A DNA stretch of 56,066 nt from an uncultured Bacillaceae bacterium (lineage in GTDB: Bacteria; Bacillota; Bacilli; Bacillales; Amphibacillaceae), in NCBI GenBank assembly GCA_937925695.1, contig CALAMD010000126.1, positions 1 through 56,066 on the forward strand, given 5' to 3'. Shown piece by piece: positions 42,856 through 50,025 of this stretch. A model generated the notes under the pieces. That model made no database searches. It saw nothing but the letters and a program-made list of their open reading frames with translations, and was not told where the DNA came from. The position numbers and the translations under genes were made by a program. Every line of letters begins with the position of its first letter. Within the stretch, counting starts at the first letter, position 1.

Positions 42856-44098
42856 TGATGTTTTAATTGAGGATGGCTATATTAAAGAAGTAGCTCCAAC
42901 GATAAGGGACAAGCAGGCAAAAATAATTGATTGCCAAGGAAAATTGTTAGCACCTGGTTTTATTGATGTTCATGTTCATTTAAGAGAACCAGGTGGTGAA
43001 CATAAGGAGACCATTGCATCAGGGACGAAAGCAGCTGCAAGAGGGGGCTTTACAACCATTTGTGCGATGCCAAATACATCACCGGTTCCCGATAGTGTAG
43101 ATCAAGTCAAAAAGCTCTGGGGAAAAATTGATCAAGATGCCTTGATTCGTGTGTTACCCTATGCTTCGATAACGAAAGGGCTACAGGGCGAAGAGTTAAC
43201 AGCTATCGATGAGTTAGCACAGTATGATGTGTTTGCATTTACAGATGACGGCGTCGGTATTCAGTCGGCTGATCTAATGCTGCAAGCGATGAAAAAGGCT
43301 GCTAAACATAATAAACCAATTGTCGCCCATTGTGAAGATCAATCCCTCATATACAATGGTGTCGTCCATGAAGGTGAAGTAAGTAAGCGACTGGATTTAC
43401 CTGGTATTCCTTCAACAGCAGAATCTGTGCAAATTGCTCGTGATGTATTGTTAGCCGAACAAGCAAATTGTCATTATCATGTTTGTCATGTGAGCACGAA
43501 AGAATCAGTTCGTGTGATTCGTGATGCCAAGAAAGCTGGTATTCACGTGACAGCCGAAGTGACACCCCATCATTTATTATTAAATGAACAAGATATCCAT
43601 GAAGCAAATCCGAACTTTAAAATGAACCCACCATTAAGAGGAAAAGAAGACCAAGAAGCATTAATAGAAGGGTTATTGGATGGGACGATTGATTTTATCG
43701 CTACAGATCATGCACCTCATACAAAAGCAGAAAAGGCAGTTGGGATACTCGATGCCCCATTTGGTATCGTTGGTTTAGAAACTGCTTTTCCTTTACTCTA
43801 TACTTATTTAGTCAAGAAGAATATCGTTTCACTAACACAATTATTATCGTTTTTGACCCATAAACCTGCAGATGTATTTAATCTTCCTTATGGCCGGATT
43901 GCTGAGGGTCGTGTAGCTGATTTAACCTTAATTGATTTAGAACAAGAAAGCATCATTGATAAACATGCATTTTTATCCAAATCCAAAAACACCCCTTTTC
44001 ATGGCTGGTCAGTTTCTGGCATACCAGTTTTAACGATAGCGAACGGAGAAATTGTTTATACGGATATTTCATTTTCAGTAAATGTTAACACCTATTAA
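42800..44098 (+). CDS. pyrC: dihydroorotase
   Basis: PyrC closes carbamoyl-aspartate to dihydroorotate. The 432-residue zinc enzyme has the metal motif DVHVHLREPG (His58, His60), further metal histidines, and TDHAPH near 302-307. The ATG at 42800 lies inside pyrB and gives the usual start MRILLQNA, so the overlap looks real. It is followed directly by pyrK, without the carA-carB pair found here in B. subtilis. Confidence 0.97.
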   Translation: MRILLQNATCFISNELVVNDVLIEDGYIKEVAPTIRDKQAKIIDCQGKLLAPGFIDVHVHLREPGGEHKETIASGTKAAARGGFTTICAMPNTSPVPDSVDQVKKLWGKIDQDALIRVLPYASITKGLQGEELTAIDELAQYDVFAFTDDGVGIQSADLMLQAMKKAAKHNKPIVAHCEDQSLIYNGVVHEGEVSKRLDLPGIPSTAESVQIARDVLLAEQANCHYHVCHVSTKESVRVIRDAKKAGIHVTAEVTPHHLLLNEQDIHEANPNFKMNPPLRGKEDQEALIEGLLDGTIDFIATDHAPHTKAEKAVGILDAPFGIVGLETAFPLLYTYLVKKNIVSLTQLLSFLTHKPADVFNLPYGRIAEGRVADLTLIDLEQESIIDKHAFLSKSKNTPFHGWSVSGIPVLTIANGEIVYTDISFSVNVNTY

Positions 44099-44122
44099 GT
44101 AACGGAAGAGATGATTGACTTG

Positions 44123-44869
44123 ATGAGACAAGAATTGTGTGTAATTAAATCTGTGCAAGAGATTGCACTTGATACATATGAAATGAAAATTGTTAACAAG
44201 CATATAAGTGAACATGCTAAACCAGGACAATTTTTACATATTTCTGTCGATGGGTTTACGTTAAGACGCCCGATTTCGATTGCCAATATTGATCAAGTTC
44301 ATGAGGAAATTACCCTTGTATTTAAAGTTTTTGGTCAAGGAACGAAACGATTGGCCAGTTATCAACAAGAAATGACAATTAACGTACTTGGGCCAAACGG
44401 CAACGGTTTTCCAATCAATGATCGTAAAAAAGTGTTATTAATCGGTGGTGGTGTAGGGGTTCCGCCTATTCACTTTTTAGGCAAAAAACTTGCCGAACAA
44501 CAAGTTGAGTTGACGACCATTTTAGGATTCCAACAGAAAGAAAGTGTATTTTATGAAGCTGAGTTTAATCAATTTAGTGAAACGATCATTGTAACGAATG
44601 ATGGATCTTATGGTGAAAAAGGCTTTGTTACGGATGTATTAACTCAAATTGATGAATTCGACCATTATTATGCATGTGGTCCGGTACCGATGTTAATGGC
44701 TGTACAAAAACAACTGTCCGATAAACAAGGATTTCTTTCCTTAGAAGAGAGAATGGCCTGTGGAGTGGGCGCATGTTTTGCTTGTGTCATTCCAACTAAA
44801 GATCGATCTGGTTATCGGAAAATTTGTCAAGATGGCCCTGTATTTCAAGCAGAGGAGATTATCCTATGA
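44123..44869 (+). CDS. pyrK: dihydroorotate dehydrogenase electron transfer subunit
   Basis: PyrK carries FAD and a [2Fe-2S] cluster and passes electrons from PyrD to NAD+. From the ATG at 44123 the 248-residue protein has the FAD motif RRPISIAN, the NAD-binding GGGVGVPP and the cluster cysteines 213, 218, 221 and 235. An ATG at 44111 is possible, but it touches the GGAAGAG ribosome binding site. Its stop overlaps the pyrD start (ATGA). Confidence 0.95.
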   Translation: MRQELCVIKSVQEIALDTYEMKIVNKHISEHAKPGQFLHISVDGFTLRRPISIANIDQVHEEITLVFKVFGQGTKRLASYQQEMTINVLGPNGNGFPINDRKKVLLIGGGVGVPPIHFLGKKLAEQQVELTTILGFQQKESVFYEAEFNQFSETIIVTNDGSYGEKGFVTDVLTQIDEFDHYYACGPVPMLMAVQKQLSDKQGFLSLEERMACGVGACFACVIPTKDRSGYRKICQDGPVFQAEEIIL

Positions 44870-45777
44870 TTGATTTGTCAGTAAAATTACCTGGATTAAA
44901 TTTAAAAAATCCGATTATGCCTGCTTCCGGTTGTTTCGGATTTGGCAGAGAATATAGTCAATTTTATGATTTAAGCGAGCTCGGAGCGATTATGATGAAA
45001 GCTGCCACGGCAGAGGAGAGGTTTGGTAATCAAACACCCCGGGTTGCGGAAACAGCGTCTGGTATGCTGAATGCGATTGGCTTACAAAATCCCGGCGTAA
45101 AGCAAATTATTGCTAATGAAGTACCTTTTATTGCCCAATATGATACGAAAATTATCGCGAATATAGCTGGTTCGACGATGGAAGAGTATGAATATGTTGC
45201 TGAAGCTTTTAATGAAGCAACTGATGTTGATGCGCTGGAATTAAATATTTCTTGTCCTAACGTGAAAGAAGGGGGTATCCAGTTTGGTACTGACCCAGCA
45301 ATGGCAGCCATGCTGACTGAGAAGGTAAAAAAAGTTAGTCGCCTCCCTGTTTATGTCAAGTTATCACCAAATGTGACGAATATTGTCGATTTAGCAACAG
45401 CGATTGAAGCAGCCGGCGCAGATGGCTTATCAATGATCAATACGATAACAGGTATGCAAATTGATCTCGCAAAGAGACAACCATTGTTAGCCAATCAAGT
45501 AGGTGGTTTATCAGGACCAGCGATTAAACCGATTGCGATTCGGATGATTTATGAAGTCTATCGGCATGTATCGATTCCAATCATTGGGATGGGTGGGATT
45601 CAAAACGCTGAAGATGTATTAGAGTTTTTATTAGCTGGCGCCAGTGCGGTAGCAGTAGGAACAGCTAATTTCCAAGATCCATATATTTGTCCAAAGATTA
45701 TCAACTCATTACCCGAAGTTTTAGAAAAATACGGCTTTCATTCAGTACAGGAAGCAATCGGAAAGGGGCATGTTTAA
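44866..45777 (+). CDS. pyrD: dihydroorotate dehydrogenase, class 1B
   Basis: PyrD oxidises dihydroorotate to orotate with FMN. The 303-residue protein is class 1B: the catalytic base is Cys130 in NISCPNVKEGG, and it is paired with PyrK. The N-terminus is MIDLSVKLPGLNLKNPIMPA. The ATG at 44866 overlaps the pyrK stop and follows GAGGAG. Confidence 0.97.
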   Translation: MIDLSVKLPGLNLKNPIMPASGCFGFGREYSQFYDLSELGAIMMKAATAEERFGNQTPRVAETASGMLNAIGLQNPGVKQIIANEVPFIAQYDTKIIANIAGSTMEEYEYVAEAFNEATDVDALELNISCPNVKEGGIQFGTDPAMAAMLTEKVKKVSRLPVYVKLSPNVTNIVDLATAIEAAGADGLSMINTITGMQIDLAKRQPLLANQVGGLSGPAIKPIAIRMIYEVYRHVSIPIIGMGGIQNAEDVLEFLLAGASAVAVGTANFQDPYICPKIINSLPEVLEKYGFHSVQEAIGKGHV

Positions 45778-46494
45778 TTGTATGATGTAATCTATGTGGC
45801 ATTAGATTTTGCTACTTGGCAAGAAGCGGAATCATTTATTAATGATCATCATTTACATGGTGTACCGGTTAAAGTTGGCATGGAATTATTTTATCGAGAA
45901 GGCCCTGATATTATTAAACGATTAAAAGAGAACAACCATGCTATCTTTTTAGACTTAAAATTACACGATATTCCTACAACAGTATATAAAGCAATGAAAA
46001 ATATTGCCAAGCTCGAAGTTGATATGGTGAATGTCCATGCCCTTGGTGGTCAAGAGATGATCAGACGGGCAAAAGAAGGATTAATGGAAGGCAATCAAAC
46101 AGGTTATCAAACCACATTAATTGCTGTCACCATGCTCACATCTTTGAGCCCATTGATGCTGAAGGAAGAATTAATGATTCATGATAACCTTGAAGATTAT
46201 GTTGTCCATTTGGCAAAACTTACCCAAGCAAGTGGTGGTGACGGGGTTGTTTGTTCTGTCCACGAAGTAGAAGCTATTAAACAAGCATGTGGTAGTTCAT
46301 TTGTTACCGTTACACCAGGAATTCGTTTAAAAGGTGGAAAGCAACATGATCAAACAAGAATTGCTACCCCTACATTAGCGCGGGATAGGGGATCGGATAT
46401 ACTGGTGATCGGTCGGAGTATTACCCAAGCATCTAATCCCAAACAAGCCTATCAACAAGCGATAGAGGAGTGGAATAATGAACGTCAATCATGA
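45778..46494 (+). CDS. pyrF: orotidine 5'-phosphate decarboxylase
   Basis: PyrF decarboxylates OMP to UMP. The 238-residue protein has the catalytic FLDLKLHDIPTTV (Asp59, Lys61, Asp64) and the phosphate-binding TPGIR and IGRSI motifs. The start is TTG at 45778, directly after the pyrD stop, with AAAGGGG upstream. It overlaps pyrE by 17 bases. Confidence 0.96.
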   Translation: MYDVIYVALDFATWQEAESFINDHHLHGVPVKVGMELFYREGPDIIKRLKENNHAIFLDLKLHDIPTTVYKAMKNIAKLEVDMVNVHALGGQEMIRRAKEGLMEGNQTGYQTTLIAVTMLTSLSPLMLKEELMIHDNLEDYVVHLAKLTQASGGDGVVCSVHEVEAIKQACGSSFVTVTPGIRLKGGKQHDQTRIATPTLARDRGSDILVIGRSITQASNPKQAYQQAIEEWNNERQS

Positions 46495-47095
46495 ACTGAT
46501 TAAAGACTTACTACATATTAAAGCTGTTCAAATCAATACTGAGAATTATTTTACTTGGACTTCTGGAATCAAATCGCCAATTTACTGTGATAATCGATTA
46601 ACGATGTCTTATCCAGCAATTCGTAAAAAGATCGCCAAATTATTTGTTAAAATGATTACAACAAACGGATATGAGCCGGATCTCATTGCAGGTTGTGCGA
46701 CTGCTGGCATACCCCATGCTGCCTGGGTTGCTGATTTAATGGAGTTACCCATGGTCTATGTTCGTTCTGCTCCTAAAAGCCATGGCCAAGGGAAGCAAAT
46801 TGAAGGGCAAGTGCAAGGTGGTCAAAAAGCTATTGTCATTGAAGATTTAATTTCTACTGGACAATCGGCACTTAATGTCGTAGAAGCTCTTGAGCAAGCA
46901 GGTGTTGAAGTGATTGCTGTATTAGCGATATTTACCTATCGATTGGAACAAGCCGATAAAGCGTTTAAACAAGCTGAGATCCCGTTATTTACCCTGACTC
47001 ATTTTGATGAATTAATTGATTGGCTATACAAATCAAAGGATATTGACAAACAAGCAAAAGATGAACTTTTAGCTTGGCGCAATCAATTATCCTAA
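46478..47095 (+). CDS. pyrE: orotate phosphoribosyltransferase
   Basis: PyrE makes OMP from orotate and PRPP. The 205-residue protein has the substrate region YFTWTSGIKSPIYCDNR and the PRPP loop AIVIEDLISTGQSAL. The ATG at 46478 lies inside the end of pyrF and follows GAGGAGTGG. It is the last gene of the operon. Confidence 0.97.
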   Translation: MNVNHELIKDLLHIKAVQINTENYFTWTSGIKSPIYCDNRLTMSYPAIRKKIAKLFVKMITTNGYEPDLIAGCATAGIPHAAWVADLMELPMVYVRSAPKSHGQGKQIEGQVQGGQKAIVIEDLISTGQSALNVVEALEQAGVEVIAVLAIFTYRLEQADKAFKQAEIPLFTLTHFDELIDWLYKSKDIDKQAKDELLAWRNQLS

Positions 47096-47123
47096 TGAGA
47101 CTGTTTATTTAAGTTCACAGTAG

Positions 47124-47191
47124 AACGAACGATTAATCTGGATTGTTTAACATCCAGGTCATCATGGATTGATGCAGGTCGTTCGTTTTTT
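47124..47191 (+). terminator. three-way-junction terminator after pyrE
   Basis: The outer stem AACGAACGA (47124-47132) with TCGTTCGTT (47179-47187) is followed by a T-run. Inside are two further hairpins, CTGGAT/ATCCAG (47138-47143, 47152-47157) and CATCA/TGATG (47160-47164, 47170-47174). The branched layout is unusual for a terminator. Confidence 0.85.
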
Positions 47192-47215
47192 TATGCATCC
47201 GGTTTGGTATTTGTT

Positions 47216-47221
47216 TATAAT
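47216..47221 (+). promoter_or_regulatory. candidate -10 of the LysR gene
   Basis: TATAAT, about 40 bases before the predicted LysR start. The -35 is weak. Confidence 0.4.
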
Positions 47222-47260
47222 ATGAATCAAGATCGTTAGGAGGGTAAGGGGGGATTTAAC

Positions 47261-48148
47261 ATTAAAATTGAGGATTATGAACTGTTGTTAAAATTGAATG
47301 AGATTGGTACGATTCGTGGGACAGCAAAAGAAATCTCTATTTCCCAACCAGCGGTATCCCAACGGTTAAAATATATTGAAGAATATTTTGGCGAGACGAT
47401 TTTTATTCGTACACCAAAAAAACTATTACTTACTTCCAATGGTGAACTGATCTTAAAACATGCAGAAAAGATTATCAAGGAAGAAGAAAACATTAAACAT
47501 AAATTATCAAAATTTAGTCAAGAAGTACGTGGCACATTATCAATTGCTTGTTCATCTCTTGTGAGTCAACGTTTTCTTCCTGGAATTTTAGCAAACTTTA
47601 CGAAGAAATATCCACAAGTCGCTATTGATCTTGTTACAGGAATCAGTGAAATGATTAAGCAAAATCATACGAATTATCATATTTGTATCATTAGAGGTGA
47701 GAAGTTAAAAGGTAGTGTATGCCAACGTTTATTTGCTGATCCTTTATATATTTTTGATACCGAACCATTCCCGAAAAATCAATTGAAAGAAAGACCGCTT
47801 ATTTCATTTAAAAGTGATGATAGTTACCATGAGCTTGTGAATAATTGGCTTTATCATCAGCAAGATGTTATTAAACCAGTGAAAAAAATCCGTGTTGATC
47901 AAATTGAAACGTGTAAACAATTTATGAAACAAGGGTTGGGAATGGCTGTTTTACCGTTAAGCGTATCTGATAATTTATTGAAAGATTACCCACATATCCC
48001 GTTAATTCTTAATGGAAAAGCGGTAAAACGGGATACATGGGTTTGTTATCAGGAAGGGATTCGAAAGTTGCCACAAGTTCATGCTTTTATTAACGAACTA
48101 GAACAACAACATTTTCTAGAGGATACGAATACTTTACCAATCTCTTAG
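47261..48148 (+). CDS. LysR-family transcriptional regulator, probable ATT start
   Basis: This 295-residue LysR-type regulator has an N-terminal winged helix-turn-helix (ISQPAVSQRLKYIEEYFGETIF) and a C-terminal effector-binding domain (about 90-290, LSIACSSLVSQRFLPGIL). The frame opens after a TAG at 47237. No ATG, GTG or TTG occurs before TTG 47285, which would cut off half of helix 1 (IKIEDYELLLKLNEIGTI). ATT at 47261, seven bases after the GGGGGGA ribosome binding site, restores a normal length. The ligand and targets are unknown. In B. subtilis the cys sulfate-assimilation operon is here; the gene may be a local replacement. Confidence 0.82.
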   Translation: MKIEDYELLLKLNEIGTIRGTAKEISISQPAVSQRLKYIEEYFGETIFIRTPKKLLLTSNGELILKHAEKIIKEEENIKHKLSKFSQEVRGTLSIACSSLVSQRFLPGILANFTKKYPQVAIDLVTGISEMIKQNHTNYHICIIRGEKLKGSVCQRLFADPLYIFDTEPFPKNQLKERPLISFKSDDSYHELVNNWLYHQQDVIKPVKKIRVDQIETCKQFMKQGLGMAVLPLSVSDNLLKDYPHIPLILNGKAVKRDTWVCYQEGIRKLPQVHAFINELEQQHFLEDTNTLPIS

Positions 48149-48156
48149 TTGAGACT

Positions 48157-48210
48157 AAACAACATAACTGATGGGAATAAAATCCTCACTAGTTATGTTG
48201 TTTATTATTT
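48157..48210. terminator. bidirectional terminator LysR / rqcH
   Basis: AAACAACATAACT (48157-48169) pairs perfectly with AGTTATGTTGTTT (48191-48203), followed by ATTATTTTT. A- and T-rich flanks serve both convergent genes, and the 3' arm overlaps the rqcH stop. Confidence 0.9.
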
Positions 48211-49904
48211 TTCAAGGACTCAACTACTTTTTTGTCAGGCGTAACAAATAGTGTTTTTTGCTGTTCATAAATAACAAAGCCTGGTTTAGCCCCATTTGGC
48301 TTTTTAACATACTTGATTTGTGTATAGTCAACGGGCACTGAAGAAGATTGGCGGGCTTTGCTAAAATAGGCTGCTAATTGGGCTGCTTCTAATAGGGTCT
48401 GTTCACTAGGATTATTCGATTTTATGACAACATGGGACCCTGGGATATCTTTCGTATGCAACCATATATCATGTCTATTTGCAAGACGATGGGTGACATA
48501 TTCATTTTGTTTATTATTTTTACCAACATAAATGGTTGTCCCATCTGATGATAAATATTGTTCAGGTTGGGGTCGGTTTGTTTTTCTCACCTTTGTTTTC
48601 TGTTGTTTTTTCAAATAACCTTCTTCTCTTAATTCCTCTCTAATCTCGTCTAAATCCTGAACCCGTGCATCTTCTAACTGTTGAAGTAGCTGCTCTAAAT
48701 AAGCAATTTCCTTTTCGGTTTTCTTTATTTCTTGTTGAACGATTTCTTTTGAAGTTGACAGTTTACGATAACGTGTAAAATAGGCTTGCGCATTTTCGCT
48801 TGGTGTTTTATCGGGTTGAAGGTTGATTGTCACTTCATTTTGCTCAGGATCATAATAATCAACAACTGTCACCGATGGATCCCCTTGTTTTACTAAATGC
48901 AAATGAGCTGTTAACAATTCGCCTAATCGCTGATACTTATCGGCATTTTTAGCATGTTTAAGTGTCTTTTCGTGAATGCGTAATTTACGTATGTTTTTAT
49001 CCCGTTCATTGGTAAGTAGCCGTTTTAAATCCCCTGCTTGTTGTTTGACGAGATCCCGTTCGGCTTTTCCAGCATAATAAGTATCTAACATTTGGCTTAC
49101 AGAGGAATAGGTTTCTTGTTCACCAGGCATTGAAGATAGCGGGATCACATGAAAGTCTTCTTTTTTATCCCGATAGATTGTCGGTGTATAGTCCTGTCTA
49201 TTAATCATCGTTCTGATTTCAAGAAAATGATCTCGGTATGCATCAATAGCACCAAGAGCAGCTCTTGTGGTGATTTCTTTGGCTAGGACAGGAGAAAAAC
49301 CGTTCACATTCCTCACAATTTGTTGATCTATCTTTCCAGCATTGAAATCAATCCGTTTTAAAAAATCTTCTCCATCAATTGTTAACGGATCTAATTTGTC
49401 TTGTGCAGGCGGTGCTTTATATGGTGATCCCGGTAAAATCGTCCGATAGCGATTCTGACTAGGTGGGACATGTTTTAAGCTATCAATGATATGTTCACGC
49501 TGCTCATTTAACAAAATAACGTTACTATGTCGTCCCATGATTTCAACAACGAGATATTTATGACTCGTGTCATGGATTTCATCAATGGCACGAAAACGAA
49601 AAGTAACCATTCGCTCTAAGCCTTCTTGTTCGATGGCTTCGATAAATGCGCCTTGCAAGTGTTTTCTTAATACCATGCAAAACATAGGCGGTTGAATAGG
49701 ATTTTGATATTTTTCATTTGTTATATGGAAACGTGCATATGACGGATGAATTGAAATTAATAATGGATAATTTGTTCGGTTCTTTCTAATTGTTAAAATG
49801 ATTTCAGTTGGTGAGGGTTGGTGTATTTTAGTGACCCTACCTTGAATAATTTGTGCCTCTAATTCTTCAACAATTGCTTTTGTGACTACCCCATCAAATG
49901 GCAT
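48189..49904 (-). CDS. rqcH: ribosome quality control factor RqcH (NFACT)
   Basis: RqcH binds stalled large ribosomal subunits and adds C-terminal alanine tails that mark the nascent chain for decay. The 571-residue protein has the NFACT-N domain (about 1-200, with GRHSNVILLN), a helix-hairpin-helix region, coiled coils (about 280-430) and the NFACT-R domain (about 450-565, HDIWLHTKDIPGSHVVIKS). The ATG is at 49904-49902 behind GAGGTG; a GTG three codons upstream overlaps that site. YlmH at 34970 is a functional neighbour in the same pathway. Confidence 0.96.
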   Translation of the reverse strand: MPFDGVVTKAIVEELEAQIIQGRVTKIHQPSPTEIILTIRKNRTNYPLLISIHPSYARFHITNEKYQNPIQPPMFCMVLRKHLQGAFIEAIEQEGLERMVTFRFRAIDEIHDTSHKYLVVEIMGRHSNVILLNEQREHIIDSLKHVPPSQNRYRTILPGSPYKAPPAQDKLDPLTIDGEDFLKRIDFNAGKIDQQIVRNVNGFSPVLAKEITTRAALGAIDAYRDHFLEIRTMINRQDYTPTIYRDKKEDFHVIPLSSMPGEQETYSSVSQMLDTYYAGKAERDLVKQQAGDLKRLLTNERDKNIRKLRIHEKTLKHAKNADKYQRLGELLTAHLHLVKQGDPSVTVVDYYDPEQNEVTINLQPDKTPSENAQAYFTRYRKLSTSKEIVQQEIKKTEKEIAYLEQLLQQLEDARVQDLDEIREELREEGYLKKQQKTKVRKTNRPQPEQYLSSDGTTIYVGKNNKQNEYVTHRLANRHDIWLHTKDIPGSHVVIKSNNPSEQTLLEAAQLAAYFSKARQSSSVPVDYTQIKYVKKPNGAKPGFVIYEQQKTLFVTPDKKVVESLKNNKQHN

Positions 49905-49923
49905 GTTGATCACCTCTTTTGCA

Positions 49924-49932
49924 ATTATAGCA
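49924..49932 (-). promoter_or_regulatory. extended -10 promoter for rqcH
   Basis: On the minus strand TGCTATAAT (TG-N-TATAAT) lies about 20 bases upstream of the rqcH start. Confidence 0.6.
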
Positions 49933-50025
49933 TGTTTACGGACAAGTCTGCATACATATCCATAAAGGCGAGAAAAATGACAAGCTATGGTGCAAGATAT
50001 CGTCGATTAGATGGGGGCATGTACT

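Noticed and set aside
47222..47239. ATG at 47222 as the LysR start
   Set aside because: It is in frame but meets TAG after five codons, before the ribosome binding site. Read-through is not supported.
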